Assembly: GCF_015182315.1 (NCBI RefSeq)
Contig: NZ_PRDL01000001.1
Span: forward strand, 186,001 to 250,000
Reading direction: 5' to 3'
Source of the DNA: Cellvibrio polysaccharolyticus
Lineage (GTDB): Bacteria; Pseudomonadota; Gammaproteobacteria; Pseudomonadales; Cellvibrionaceae
DNA length: 64,000 nucleotides
Every line of letters starts with the position of its first letter. Position 1 is the first letter of the stretch. The translations under genes were made by a program, and so were the position numbers. The notes beneath the pieces are model-generated. The model was not told where the DNA came from. It did not search any database and saw only the letters and a list, made by a program, of their open reading frames with translations. This document shows, in pieces, positions 1 to 8,699 of this stretch.

Positions 1-2
1 TG

Positions 3-371
3 CGCGACATGCCCTTGTCGATCTCGGCGGCGGTGGGCTTTATCGCGCTGTCCGGTATTGCGGTACTTAACGGGCTGGTGATGTTGTCTTTCATCCGCGA
101 GCGCTGGATGGCTTGCGGTGATTTGCACCGCGCCATTATCGAGGGTGCCACTACGCGCTTACGTCCGGTACTGATGACAGCATTGGTCGCCAGCCTCGGC
201 TTTGTGCCCATGGCGTTGAACACCGGCATCGGCAGCGAAGTACAGCGCCCGCTGGCAACGGTGGTGATCGGCGGGGTTATTTCTTCTACGCTGCTGACCT
301 TGCTGGTAGTTCCGGCGCTTTACCGCCTTATCTACGGGCGCCGTAAACCGCCGGTGGTGGTGAAAGACTAA
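3..371 (+). CDS. C-terminal fragment of an RND efflux permease (CzcA/CusA-like)
   Basis: This is the 3' end of a gene that begins left of the window; the frame is open from base 3 and ends at a TAA. The 120-odd residues hold the last transmembrane helices of an inner-membrane RND pump. The segment DMPLSISAAVGF, the run SGIAVLNGLVML and the segment TTRLRPVLMTALVASLGFVP are typical of the heavy-metal (HME) RND branch, whose members use the proton gradient to export divalent or monovalent metals with an adaptor and an outer-membrane channel. Those partners are outside the window. The assignment to metal rather than drug export is from family resemblance only. It is unrelated in position to the second RND system at the right edge. 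Confidence 0.85.
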   Translation, partial: RDMPLSISAAVGFIALSGIAVLNGLVMLSFIRERWMACGDLHRAIIEGATTRLRPVLMTALVASLGFVPMALNTGIGSEVQRPLATVVIGGVISSTLLTLLVVPALYRLIYGRRKPPVVVKD

Positions 372-442
372 GTTATGAAAACAGCGCGTCTGAATAAAAA
401 GCCCCTCAGACTGCGACAGTTTTTCACATCGGCATAGTGCGG

Positions 443-676
443 GTTTGGCGTTAGGTGCCTTGTTCCAAAACCGTCGGGTCAGGGACGCCCGCCATGGATG
501 GCGGAAGTTAGGGCAACGCAGGAGCAGTTGCCGTTGACTCGTCGGAGCCACATGGGTGGAGTGCGCATAAAGCAAAACATGTTTTGCGCGCACGGAACGC
601 CAATCATCTGCGATGATTGGCCGGCTCCGCTTGCGGATGTTCATGCGTTTTTGGAACAAGGCACCTAATGACAAAC
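443..676. repeat. 218-234 bp structured intergenic element with perfect terminal inverted repeats
   Basis: Bases 451-470 are the exact reverse complement of 649-668 (20 bp), and the match continues outwards to 443 and 676 with two mismatches. Inside are several smaller stems: 489-495 with 498-504 around a GG loop, 513-517 with 527-531, the 16-base perfect palindrome at 571-586, and 600-606 with 614-620. It fills the gap between the 3' ends of two convergent genes (stops at 371 and 772). A reading frame crosses it on the minus strand, but the palindromic structure makes coding unlikely. The GG-capped stem resembles the one in the three smaller elements at 19.5, 29.6 and 30.1 kb, so it may be a larger relative. 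A mobile or terminator-associated repeat is the best guess. Confidence 0.7.
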
Positions 677-771
677 GGGCAGGCTGGCACTTAACGTACA
701 TTCAGAAAAGCGGGATTTTTGTTAAAAACGTCAGGCACGACTGAAAAGTTGTGCCTTTTTTGTGTCCGGAA

Positions 772-1974
772 TTAATCCGAAAACCGCACCGACTTATCCA
801 CAAACCCGTGTTGCCGGAAATACCAGGTAATCAACACCGCTGGCAGAATCAATATCAGTAGCGCCCACGGAAAAGACACCACGCCTGACGTCTCCAAAAG
901 AACGCCTCCCAATATCCCACCGCCAGCAATCGCCAGATTCCAGCAAGTCACCAGAATGGACTGAGCCACATCAGCACCCTGCCCGGCAGTGTCGGCGGAT
1001 GCGGTTTGTAACAGCGTTGGCGAGCCGCCAAAGGTAAAACCCCACAGGGCAATCGCGAGATAAATGATGGCCACATGCGAACTCGCCAGGCCAAGCATCA
1101 AGGCGGCCAGCGCAAAACCCGGGAGGCTCAGTAGCACCAGTTTGCGCAGCATGCGGTCAATCAACAAACCGACAAGCCAGATACCGGCGACCGAACTAAT
1201 GCCGAACACCAATAGCACCATTCCTATCTGATCGGCCATGCCTGCGGGTGACAGAAAAGGCACAATAAAGGTGTAGAGAACGTTGTGGGCAAGCACCCAC
1301 AATACCAGCACCGCCATCACGGCAGCCGCGCCCGGCGTGAGGAAAACCCGTCGCAACGGCAAGCGCTTTTCTGTTGTCTGGCCGGGATAATCGGGCGCGA
1401 AAATGGCAATCCAGGCAATCACCAGCAAGGTGAGCAGCGAGAGCGCCGCGAAGGTACAGCGCCAACCCAGCGTGGTTCCAAGCAGCGTGCCGAGCGGCAC
1501 ACCCATTGATAGTGCCAGCGGTGCACCTATCCCTACTACCGCCAGGGCGCGTCCTTTCAGATGGTCAGGAACCATACGCCGGGCGTAGCCCGCCATAATT
1601 CCCCACAACAAACCGCCCGCCATACCGGCGAACAGGCGGGCCACCATGGTCGTGGCGTAATCGGTGGTCAGCGCGGTCAGTGTGTTAAAGGCCAGTAGCA
1701 CGCAAAGCGCCGTGATTAACAGCGGTTTGCGTCGCCAGCCCATCGTGGCACTTGTCAGCGGAATGGCCGCAACAATGGAGCCAATGGCGTAAATGGTGAC
1801 CAGCTGTCCGGTCAGTGCTTCAGATACGCCGATATCCTGGCTCATTTGCAGCAACATACCAGCGGGGATTATTTCCGTTAAAAGCACCAGAAAACCGGCC
1901 ATGGCCAGCGCCAGCAGGGCCATCCAGGGTAATCGGTCAGCGGCTTGGCCGCTGCGGGTGTTGGTGTGGGTCAT
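772..1974 (-). CDS. MFS transporter, DHA1 type (12 TM)
   Basis: About 400 residues with twelve hydrophobic segments, homologous to the AraJ/NepI/PbuE group of drug, sugar or purine exporters. The region LTEIIPAGMLLQMSQDIGVS in the first helix and the loop GWRRKPLL after the second are characteristic of this group. A longer reading frame exists back to 2127, but ATG at 1974 is preferred: it gives the usual short N-terminus (MTHTNTRSG) and has GAGGA just upstream, whereas the longer form would overlap the divergent LysR gene. It is divergent from that LysR regulator, which probably controls it. The substrate cannot be read from sequence. Confidence 0.85.
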   Translation of the reverse strand: MTHTNTRSGQAADRLPWMALLALAMAGFLVLLTEIIPAGMLLQMSQDIGVSEALTGQLVTIYAIGSIVAAIPLTSATMGWRRKPLLITALCVLLAFNTLTALTTDYATTMVARLFAGMAGGLLWGIMAGYARRMVPDHLKGRALAVVGIGAPLALSMGVPLGTLLGTTLGWRCTFAALSLLTLLVIAWIAIFAPDYPGQTTEKRLPLRRVFLTPGAAAVMAVLVLWVLAHNVLYTFIVPFLSPAGMADQIGMVLLVFGISSVAGIWLVGLLIDRMLRKLVLLSLPGFALAALMLGLASSHVAIIYLAIALWGFTFGGSPTLLQTASADTAGQGADVAQSILVTCWNLAIAGGGILGGVLLETSGVVSFPWALLILILPAVLITWYFRQHGFVDKSVRFSD

Positions 1975-2077
1975 TGATTTTCCTCGGTTAAACAGCGAGC
2001 GGATAACAAATCCGCACAGGCCGCGCAGTGTGAGCGGTAAACTACCGATGAAAAACAGGCTGTAGTTCCAAATACTT

Positions 2078-2093
2078 ATGACTTGAATGTCAT
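2078..2093. promoter_or_regulatory. Palindrome ATGAC-N6-GTCAT between divergent MFS and LysR genes
   Basis: A 5-bp inverted repeat with a 6-base spacer lies 15 bases before the LysR start and about 100 bases before the MFS start. LysR regulators usually bind interrupted palindromes in such divergent regions. The role as the LysR site is inferred from position and symmetry only. Confidence 0.4.
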
Positions 2094-2108
2094 CAATGAG
2101 AGAGAGCA

Positions 2109-2990
2109 ATGGATAACCTGGGGGCATTGAACGTGTTTTTGCGGGCGGCTGAAATGCGCAGTTTTACCCTCGCGGGTCAAAAGCTGGGTATCTCGGCATC
2201 GGCAGTAAGCAAAGCGATTGTGCGGCTGGAAACCCGTTTGGGGGTGCGGTTATTTCATCGCTCCACACGCACCATCAACCTCACCCCGGAAGGGGTTTTG
2301 TTTATGGAGCGCTGCCGGCGCATTGTTTGTGAGCTGGAATCAGCCGAGGCCGAGCTGTCGCAAACCCAGGGTGTGCCGAAAGGGAAATTACGCATCAGCC
2401 TGCCCTCCATCGGTACGTTTTTTATGGCGAAACTCACCGCCTTCAAACGCATGTATCCGGACATTCAGCTGGATATCGATTATTCCGACCGGCTGGTGGA
2501 TGTGATTGAGGAAGGTTTTGATGCAGTGATTCGCAGCGGCGAACCGGCGGACTCCAGGCTGATGGCACGGCGTATCGGCTCGTGTCGCAAAGTGCTGGTC
2601 GGTTCGCCGCTATACTTCGAGCGCAAAGGCACACCCCGACAACCGCAAGATTTGAATAACCACGACTGCCTGCTTTATCGCTATCCCGGTACCGGCAAAC
2701 TGGCTGCCTGGCCGGTGGGCGGTGTGGAAGATGGCATTATTTTAAAAGCCGGCATGGTCACCAACACCCTCGACCCGCAGATCTGTTTTGCCGAAAGCGG
2801 CCTGGGCATCGCCTGCGTACCGGAACTCGCCGTGCGGCGTCAGCTGCAACAAGGCAGCCTCGTCACCATTCTGGACGACTTCAATCATGACCCCATGGTG
2901 TTCAACATCCTCTGGCCCTCCGGCCGCCACCTCTCGCCGCGCATCCGGGTGTTTGTGGATTTTATTGTGGAGAATTTGTTTCCGCTGTAG
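2109..2990 (+). CDS. LysR-family transcriptional regulator
   Basis: A 293-residue protein of normal LysR length. The N-terminal winged helix-turn-helix (residues about 3-62, with GQKLGISASAVSKAIVRLE) is followed by the periplasmic-binding-protein-like effector domain (about 90-290, with GKLRISLP at its start and DVIEEGFDAVIRSG). It belongs to the large CrgA/AaeR-like group that often regulates a divergent efflux or oxidoreductase gene. The divergent MFS gene is the likely target. The inducer is unknown. Confidence 0.92.
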   Translation: MDNLGALNVFLRAAEMRSFTLAGQKLGISASAVSKAIVRLETRLGVRLFHRSTRTINLTPEGVLFMERCRRIVCELESAEAELSQTQGVPKGKLRISLPSIGTFFMAKLTAFKRMYPDIQLDIDYSDRLVDVIEEGFDAVIRSGEPADSRLMARRIGSCRKVLVGSPLYFERKGTPRQPQDLNNHDCLLYRYPGTGKLAAWPVGGVEDGIILKAGMVTNTLDPQICFAESGLGIACVPELAVRRQLQQGSLVTILDDFNHDPMVFNILWPSGRHLSPRIRVFVDFIVENLFPL

Positions 2991-3017
2991 AGAAACGTTG
3001 CCTGTTCGGTGATTTAA

Positions 3018-3326
3018 CGAGAAAAATATAGCCGGCCTCTGGCCGATTTTGCCCCCACCATCGTGCTCAAAGCCAAAGATTTCGCTACTGAAATCACCAT
3101 TCACAATGCCCGCACACAACAGATGCAAAGTGAAAAACACATTTCCAGCGAGCACGTCACCAACAACCAGGCGGTGCGACAAACTTTACTCAGTCGTGGT
3201 ATCCAGCCCGAGAACCTCCCGGCAGCTGAGGATGTGAAAAAGGTAGAGCGCAGGTTGGCATCTGATGAGAAAAAATCATTGCAAAATCCCGACAGGTTGG
3301 AAAACGACCCAATCAACAATAATTGA
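3018..3326 (+). pseudogene. dinD: Relic of dinD (C-terminal part)
   Basis: The frame from just after the TAA at 3015 to 3326 lacks any plausible start and reads as a C-terminal remnant. The order KAKDFATEIT, then EHVTNNQAVRQTLLSRGIQP, then ENLPAAEDVKKVERRL matches the end of DNA-damage-inducible protein D as I remember the family, in which the run PAEDVKKVERR is highly conserved. The N-terminal two thirds are missing. DinD is an SOS protein that inhibits RecA filament activity. The identification is from memory of the family and is not confirmed by alignment. Confidence 0.6.
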
Positions 3327-3618
3327 GTTGAAATTAAGAAAGACATTTTTATGTGGGCGCGGGATGGAAACGGGAATACGAATTCAGGCGATGGGTTAAA
3401 CGATAACGGATGCATCACCGTTGGCGTTTCAAGATCGCGATGAGTTTTTCCGCGAACAGATTGCTGAAAAAATTATTCAGTTATTGGTCTGGTAGATTCA
3501 GGTTTTCCACCAATTACTGATGGTGACTGGGACGGTATGGCAGGTGCGAGATTGCCCCGTTCCATATTTAATGATCGAATAAAAAAAATCTTAAAATTTT
3601 CACAGAAGAGAAATGACT
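3327..3618. other. Gap with coding debris
   Basis: No intact gene is visible. A plus-strand frame around 3484-3620 reads as protein-like sequence (IGLVDSGFPPITDGDWDGM and onwards) but has no start or recognised domain. It may be the remains of whatever accompanied the dinD relic. No terminator or repeat was found here. Confidence 0.3.
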
Positions 3619-3972
3619 TTACCTTGTCAGCGCATAGCTATCATTCACCAGCTCAACGATTTGTTCATCTGAAAGTGGTCCTTCCAGCGTCACCGTTATC
3701 CAATGTTCTTTATTCATATGCCACGCCGGGAAAATACCGGCTTGCTGACGCAGCGAACCCACCAGCTCCGGCCTGACTTTCAAATTAATAATTTCAACCG
3801 GCCCTTCTCTGGTTAATCCCAATTTTTCACCGGGAATACGGCTGACAAGGCCGAACCATTTACGGTTGTTGGCATGTCGCAGTACGGCGTTTTCAGGAAA
3901 TTTCGGCCACGGATAGTCAGGTTCTATGCCGAACTGATTTCTGACAAGGTAAAACAATTGTTCTCTGTTCAT
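3619..3972 (-). CDS. MmcQ/YjbR family protein
   Basis: A 117-residue protein of the typical size for the MmcQ/YjbR (DUF419) family, small cytoplasmic proteins with a CyaY-like fold that have been proposed to bind DNA. Family features seen are the aromatic stretch PDYPWPKFP near residue 20, KWFGLVSRIPGEKLGL in the middle, and the conserved NKEHWITVTLEG with the following DEQIVELVNDSYALT at the C-terminus. The function is not established. It stands alone, with GAGAG ahead of its ATG. Confidence 0.85.
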   Translation of the reverse strand: MNREQLFYLVRNQFGIEPDYPWPKFPENAVLRHANNRKWFGLVSRIPGEKLGLTREGPVEIINLKVRPELVGSLRQQAGIFPAWHMNKEHWITVTLEGPLSDEQIVELVNDSYALTR

Positions 3973-4258
3973 CTGTCTCTCACTGTAACGCCGGTGGCGT
4001 ATTCGGAACCGGAATTAAAAAATTTGCTATCAAAAAAATAGACCTGATTTTGAAATATATCTTCAGCATATTTTGACAAATTGATTTAACCGAGAATTTT
4101 TTACAGAGCAATCAGCTGATAGCCGTTCTGATTGAAATGGTGAATTTCATCGTTAGCTTGTTGGTAAAGAGTAGTCGCACCATCTTTTTGTAGTGGAGCG
4201 ACCTGCGGTGTTGATTTCCCATTCTTCTTATTTACCGCTCAGGTATGTGCGCTTCAAT
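3973..4258. other. Intergenic stretch, possible small gene remnant on the minus strand
   Basis: AT-rich gap between the YjbR gene and the hairpin downstream of the pirin gene. On the minus strand, from a TGA near 4245 to a TAA near 4108, a 45-codon frame without a normal start reads plausibly as protein (its end is HFNQNGYQLIAL). It could be the tail of a decayed gene. Nothing else is visible. Confidence 0.25.
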
Positions 4259-4288
4259 GTGGTCTGAAAGGTGAAGGTTTCAGACCAC
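4259..4288. terminator. Hairpin downstream of the pirin gene
   Basis: A perfect 11-bp stem (GTGGTCTGAAA with TTTCAGACCAC) around an 8-base loop sits 18 bases beyond the pirin stop. No long T-run follows on either strand, so it could be a transcript-end stabiliser rather than an intrinsic terminator. Confidence 0.55.
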
Positions 4289-4306
4289 AGTGATAAAACG
4301 TCAGAC

Positions 4307-5221
4307 TTATTTGAACACCGGAATCGTGCCAGACGGGGAAGTACGATCACCTGCCGCTTTCAACTTTTTTCCAAGCTCACGAATGCGCGCTTCACCCCTA
4401 GCAAGAGCTGGTGCTGTGGTATGCACGGAGTAGTGACCCAAATGCAATGTATGCGGATGCGGTTTTGCCGATCCGAGTACAAAGACAGCATCTTCCTGCC
4501 CTTGAGCCTCAAGCGAGATGGGGGCACCGTCATCCGCAAAGACCACCATGTCACCTTGTTGCAGCAAAGCGCCTGCATCAAGCATACCGCTGGCCACTGC
4601 CAACCACGCTACCGTGTGGCCGTCGGGTGGTTGATATGTCCAGCGCTCTCCCGCGGGCAGTGTCACCAGCAGGTAATTGATGCCGTCCGGGGCATCAACA
4701 GGGCTTTGGATACCGTCGTAACATCCGATCACCACATGCGCGGGTCCTACTTTAACCATCTCGTTTGCTTCAATGTACTGGCTTTGCGGCTCCGCAAGCT
4801 CCAACTCCGCAGGCAGGGCCAGCCATAATTGAAATCCCTGGATGTGGGATACATCGACAGGAGGCGTCATTTCCTTGCCATGCCACACACCAATGCCGGC
4901 TCGCATCCACTCCACGCCACCATAATCGATCCGACCGCGTCCGCTGGTCGGGTCGTCGTAGTGCATGCTGCCTTTGGTAAAGACGGTGACCGTCGCTATG
5001 CCGGAATGAGGATGCAGCGGCATCTTTGCCATTTCGTGGATGGTGGACTCCTGCGCGTCGAAGATGTCGAGGAAAACAAACGGCTTCAGGGCCTGCCCCA
5101 GATCAGAGGGGCTCATGAGTCGCGTGATGGGGCCGGTCAGGCCGTGGCTCCGTCGGTGATGAACGATGCTTCGCGGCAAGGATGCCGGTGCATTCATCGC
5201 GGGTGTTGAACGCTTGTTCAT
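4307..5221 (-). CDS. Pirin family protein
   Basis: A 304-residue bicupin of the pirin family. The N-terminal cupin has the metal-binding histidines in MPLHPHSGIATVT and in GIGVWHGKE; the C-terminal domain has PHPHTLHLGHYSVHT. Bacterial pirins bind iron, and several have quercetinase activity or act as redox-responsive cofactors. The start at 5221 has GGGGAG upstream. It is 13 bases downstream of the DoxX gene on the same strand, so the two form an operon, with a divergent LysR gene as likely regulator. Pirin plus DoxX plus LysR is a common bacterial arrangement tied to electrophile or redox stress. Confidence 0.92.
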   Translation of the reverse strand: MNKRSTPAMNAPASLPRSIVHHRRSHGLTGPITRLMSPSDLGQALKPFVFLDIFDAQESTIHEMAKMPLHPHSGIATVTVFTKGSMHYDDPTSGRGRIDYGGVEWMRAGIGVWHGKEMTPPVDVSHIQGFQLWLALPAELELAEPQSQYIEANEMVKVGPAHVVIGCYDGIQSPVDAPDGINYLLVTLPAGERWTYQPPDGHTVAWLAVASGMLDAGALLQQGDMVVFADDGAPISLEAQGQEDAVFVLGSAKPHPHTLHLGHYSVHTTAPALARGEARIRELGKKLKAAGDRTSPSGTIPVFK

Positions 5222-5234
5222 GGTGTGCTCCCCC

Positions 5235-5630
5235 TCAATCCAGACGGATAAAGTGTTGGCGATTCAGCCAGGCGACGGTTGCCGTGATCAGCATCAATAC
5301 AATCGCCGGTACGGGGCTGCCACCGATAACAAACAGGTGGATGCCGGCCGCGACGAGCATCATTGCCGCCAGCAGTGCGCCGCTAATAGCCACCGTTATC
5401 GGGAGCAGTAAGGTGAGCGCGCCGACAACTTCAATCACACCGGTGACCAGGCGGAACCACTGGCCAACGCCGATCTGATCAAATACCCCGACCATCATCG
5501 GAACGCCCATCAGCTTGGCAATTCCGGCCGCCAGGAATGCGGCTGCCGCGATGAGACGTAGCACCCAGGACAGTCCTCGGGTGAAGCGCCCGGTCGGGGA
5601 TTGTTCAGGCAGGGAGGAAATATTCATCAT
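5235..5630 (-). CDS. DoxX family inner-membrane protein
   Basis: A 131-residue protein with four hydrophobic segments (about residues 18-40, 60-80, 82-102 and 106-122). The first helix ends in AAGIAKLMG, the usual DoxX signature, and QWFRLVTGVIEVVGALTLL marks the second. DoxX proteins associate with redox systems, but the biochemical role of most is unknown. Two adjacent ATG codons (5630, 5627) are possible starts. It is the first gene of an operon with pirin. Confidence 0.88.
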   Translation of the reverse strand: MMNISSLPEQSPTGRFTRGLSWVLRLIAAAAFLAAGIAKLMGVPMMVGVFDQIGVGQWFRLVTGVIEVVGALTLLLPITVAISGALLAAMMLVAAGIHLFVIGGSPVPAIVLMLITATVAWLNRQHFIRLD

Positions 5631-5859
5631 TTGATACCTTGAAAAATAGAAGTGATGGGGTGGGTGAACCTGGCTCGTTCACACCAAGGCTCTTCCGAGC
5701 GGTATGTCGCAGCGGTTGAAAACGACCCACCTGGGGAAAACCTGGACGTCTTCCAGGGAAGTTATTCACATGTCGCTGTTGGAGCACACAATAGTGTTCC
5801 TGATGGAGGTATGCTAGGCGCCAAAAGTGATAATCAGTGTTGCAGAATGGGGGACGCTT

Positions 5860-6723
5860 ATGGAAATCGAGGATCTACGGACATTTATTGAAGTAGCGGA
5901 CGCCGGTGGTGTATCGCCAGCCGCCCGACGCCTTGGCATCGCCAAATCTATCGTTAGTCGGCGCCTGATCAGGCTGGAGAAAGAGCTGGGTATACAACTG
6001 CTTGCTCGCACCACCCGCGGTGCAGCCATCACCGAGGCTGGCGTAACTTTTCGTGAGCATGCTGCACGTATTTGTGCCGAACTGGACCTGGCACACGAGA
6101 TGATCTTCCCCGGTGGGGATTTACGCGGTCGTTTGCGTATTGCCGCGCCTTTGACTTTCGGCCCCAGTCACCTGGCGCCGGTGTTCGCGGAACTGGCGCG
6201 CCAGCATCCGGCGTTGCAGCTGCACGCCTGCTACACGGACCGTTACGTCGACCTGGTCGCTGACGGTTTTGACTGCGGCATCCGTCTCGGCTATCTCGCC
6301 GATTCCAGTCTGATTGCGCGCCGTGTGGTATCAATGCGTGGCAGCCTGGTAGCGACTCCCGGTTACCTGCGCGAACACGGTGAACCCGAGACGCCAGAGG
6401 CGCTACTGGCGCACGACGCCCTTTTACAAGGCACAGAAAGCTGGCGTTTTATGGACGGTGACAAGATAGTTACCATTCACCCGCGTGGACGCTTCAAGGC
6501 CGATAACGGCCTGGCACTCGCCACCGCTGCGCTCGCTGGACTTGGCATTGCTGCGCTACCGGATTTTCTCATTGCCGATCACCTGGCATCCGGCGCTTTA
6601 AAACGGATCATGACCCGTTATCCCCCGCCGGAAGCAGGCCTTTACGTCGTTTGGCCACCCACCGCGCACCCTCCCCGGAAGATCCGTGCATTGATTGATC
6701 TGTTGATAGAACGCCTTGGTTAA
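5860..6723 (+). CDS. LysR-family transcriptional regulator
   Basis: About 287 residues: DNA-binding helix-turn-helix (LRTFIEVADAGGVSPAARRL, then SIVSRRLIRLEKELG) followed by the effector domain (GRLRIAAPLTFG onwards). ATG at 5860 is preferred over one 33 bases upstream, because it starts the family-typical MEIEDLRTF and has a GGGGGA run about 6 bases ahead. It is divergent from the DoxX-pirin operon, which it probably regulates. The C-terminus (PPRKIRALIDLLIERLG) is complete. Confidence 0.92.
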   Translation: MEIEDLRTFIEVADAGGVSPAARRLGIAKSIVSRRLIRLEKELGIQLLARTTRGAAITEAGVTFREHAARICAELDLAHEMIFPGGDLRGRLRIAAPLTFGPSHLAPVFAELARQHPALQLHACYTDRYVDLVADGFDCGIRLGYLADSSLIARRVVSMRGSLVATPGYLREHGEPETPEALLAHDALLQGTESWRFMDGDKIVTIHPRGRFKADNGLALATAALAGLGIAALPDFLIADHLASGALKRIMTRYPPPEAGLYVVWPPTAHPPRKIRALIDLLIERLG

Positions 6724-6744
6724 CATGGCACGTTTGGCGCATTT

Positions 6745-7626
6745 TCAAGATTGAACAACGAAAGATCCAGTCGGATACCGGGTGCACATAAAGTCCACGA
6801 AGGCTCGAACTTTGGGGCTTTGCAAGCGGCGAGAGGTGTGTAAAACCCAAAGCTCAACTTCATTACCGGAAATCCCCCATGACACCAGAGTGCCCTTTTC
6901 AAGCATCTGGCTAATGATGGATTGCGGCAGCATGGCCGCACCGGCACCGGCAGCGATGGCGTCGCGCACCATCAGCAGTGATGACAGACGTAGCACCGGT
7001 TGTGGCTGGATGGTGAATTGATCGTTGTTGACGGACCAGATATCACCATCCCGATAGGAGGGCGTAACGACGGCCGGAACCCGAAAAGGGGTTTCTTTGT
7101 GTCCCACCGGCATCTGAATAGAGGGGGCAGCAGCCAGCACCAGTCTGTCTTTGGCGAAACACCGCCCAACCAGGTTGCTGTCCTTGGCAGGGTTAATACG
7201 GATGCAAACATCAAAATGTTCATCCACCAGGTTGACCATCCGATCTTCCGCCACGGCTTCAATCTGCACTTCCGGATAGCTCGCCAGAAACTGTGCGGCA
7301 ATCCGTCCCAGCGCTACTTGCGAAAATAGCAGCGGTGCCGCCACACGCAGGCGGCCTCGCGGCGCAGCAAGGCTGTCACGCGCCGCCGCGATTGCTTCAG
7401 CAACCTCATGCATCGGCCCTTCTGTTCTGCCCAGCAACAGCTGACCGGCTTCGGTCAGCTCCAGACGTTGGGTGCCTCGCTCGATAAGCCGAATGCCCAA
7501 GGCTTCCTCAAGATCGGCGACACGCCGTGACAGGGTGGCCTTGGATCGGCCGCTGGCGCGGCTGGCTTTTCCAAAACCGCCGTGAGCGGCAACCAACTGA
7601 AAGTCTCCCAGTGCGTTTAGATCCAT
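6745..7626 (-). CDS. LysR-family transcriptional regulator
   Basis: A 293-residue LysR protein. Residues 1-62 form the winged helix domain (ASRASGRSKATLSRRVADLE), then the effector domain begins with GRLRVAAPLLFSQ. It is convergent with the preceding LysR gene, separated by about 20 bases. It is divergent from the MDR-NmrA-Old Yellow Enzyme cluster, with a strong palindrome in the shared promoter region, so it is the probable regulator of that cluster, in the manner of electrophile-sensing LysR proteins. Confidence 0.92.
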   Translation of the reverse strand: MDLNALGDFQLVAAHGGFGKASRASGRSKATLSRRVADLEEALGIRLIERGTQRLELTEAGQLLLGRTEGPMHEVAEAIAAARDSLAAPRGRLRVAAPLLFSQVALGRIAAQFLASYPEVQIEAVAEDRMVNLVDEHFDVCIRINPAKDSNLVGRCFAKDRLVLAAAPSIQMPVGHKETPFRVPAVVTPSYRDGDIWSVNNDQFTIQPQPVLRLSSLLMVRDAIAAGAGAAMLPQSIISQMLEKGTLVSWGISGNEVELWVLHTSRRLQSPKVRAFVDFMCTRYPTGSFVVQS

Positions 7627-7638
7627 GGTGTCTCAACT

Positions 7639-7657
7639 TTGATACGGTGTGTATCAA
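7639..7657. promoter_or_regulatory. Palindrome TTGATAC-N5-GTATCAA, probable LysR operator
   Basis: A perfect 7-bp inverted repeat with a 5-base spacer sits 12 bases upstream of the LysR start and about 75 bases upstream of the divergent oxidoreductase gene. Position and symmetry fit an autoregulatory and activating LysR site. Confidence 0.6.
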
Positions 7658-7732
7658 TTGTAGAGTCTTTGCACTCAATATGAAACACACTATTGTGAGG
7701 CCCTACGCAACCCAAACCTCAATGGTGTTTTT

Positions 7733-8665
7733 ATGAATAGCATTCGTGCCTTGGTACTGAACGAATACGGCGGCCCTGATGCCCTTGGCATTTCGTCAAT
7801 CGCGCCACCAGCCGCCGGAGCGGGTCAAGTACTGGTTCGCGTGCAGGCTGCTGGCGTCAATGGCGTGGACTGGAAGCTGCGCGAAGGCCTTCTTCAGAAG
7901 GCTTTTCCGCTGCAACTGCCGACCGTTCTGGGTATCGAACTCGCCGGGATTGTCGACGCGGTGGGCGCGGGCGTAACCCGGTTCCGCAAGGGAGATCGCG
8001 TCATGGGATCCATCGGCGGATTAGGCGCTTACGCCGATCTGGTGGCGGTGAACGAGGCCAATCTCAGTCCGATGCCTGACGCTTTGAACTTCGTGGACGC
8101 GGCGGCCTTACCCATCGCTTCGGTTGCAGCCTGGAAAAGCCTCCATCTTGCTGGTCCCCTTCATTTCGGGCAGCGCATTCTGATCCAGGGTGCTGCCGGT
8201 GGTCTGGGTGGTTTTGCGGTGCAGTACGCCCATCAGGCGGGTGCCGTGGTGTATGCCACTGCCCGGAGCAATCACATCGACTATGTTCGTGGCCTGGGTG
8301 CGGATCATGTCATCGCCCATGACCAGCAGCAGTTTGAAAATCGGGTGAGCGATATTGACCTCGTACTCGACTACGCGGGTGGCGAGGTATTAAGCCGCTC
8401 GTGGGCCGTCCTCGCTAAAAATGGTGCCATCGTCAGCGCAGCATCACCCAATATTGTGGCAAGCACCCCGGTGGGCCGTCGCGGCTTCTGGTTCCAAAAC
8501 AGCCCGGATGCCGCACACCTGCAAGCAGTCGCTGAAGACGTAGTACAGGGTCGCTTGCGCTCCAAAGTCAGCACTGTCGTGAACTTTGACGAGCTGCCCG
8601 CCGCCATCGAACGCCACCGAACACATTCCCAACCCGGCAAAACCGTTGTAACGCTTTCCGCTTAA
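7733..8665 (+). CDS. NADP-dependent quinone oxidoreductase (zinc-free MDR family)
   Basis: A 310-residue medium-chain dehydrogenase/reductase. The GroES-like N-terminus includes AAGVNGVDWKLREG; the structural and catalytic zinc cysteines of alcohol dehydrogenases are absent, as in quinone reductases. The nucleotide-binding Rossmann fold starts at ILIQGAAGGLGGFAVQYA. Such enzymes reduce quinones or alpha,beta-unsaturated carbonyls with NADPH. It is the first of three consecutive oxidoreductase genes (34 bases to the next), consistent with an electrophile detoxification operon under the divergent LysR. No strong ribosome site is seen. Confidence 0.9.
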   Translation: MNSIRALVLNEYGGPDALGISSIAPPAAGAGQVLVRVQAAGVNGVDWKLREGLLQKAFPLQLPTVLGIELAGIVDAVGAGVTRFRKGDRVMGSIGGLGAYADLVAVNEANLSPMPDALNFVDAAALPIASVAAWKSLHLAGPLHFGQRILIQGAAGGLGGFAVQYAHQAGAVVYATARSNHIDYVRGLGADHVIAHDQQQFENRVSDIDLVLDYAGGEVLSRSWAVLAKNGAIVSAASPNIVASTPVGRRGFWFQNSPDAAHLQAVAEDVVQGRLRSKVSTVVNFDELPAAIERHRTHSQPGKTVVTLSA

Positions 8666-8699
8666 CCAACCGATCACCACCTCAATCAGGATTACCATC

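Noticed and set aside
159..701. 180-codon minus-strand frame over the end of the RND gene and the palindromic element
   Set aside because: It overlaps a real gene on the other strand and runs through nested hairpins of a repeat; no domain or ribosome site supports it.
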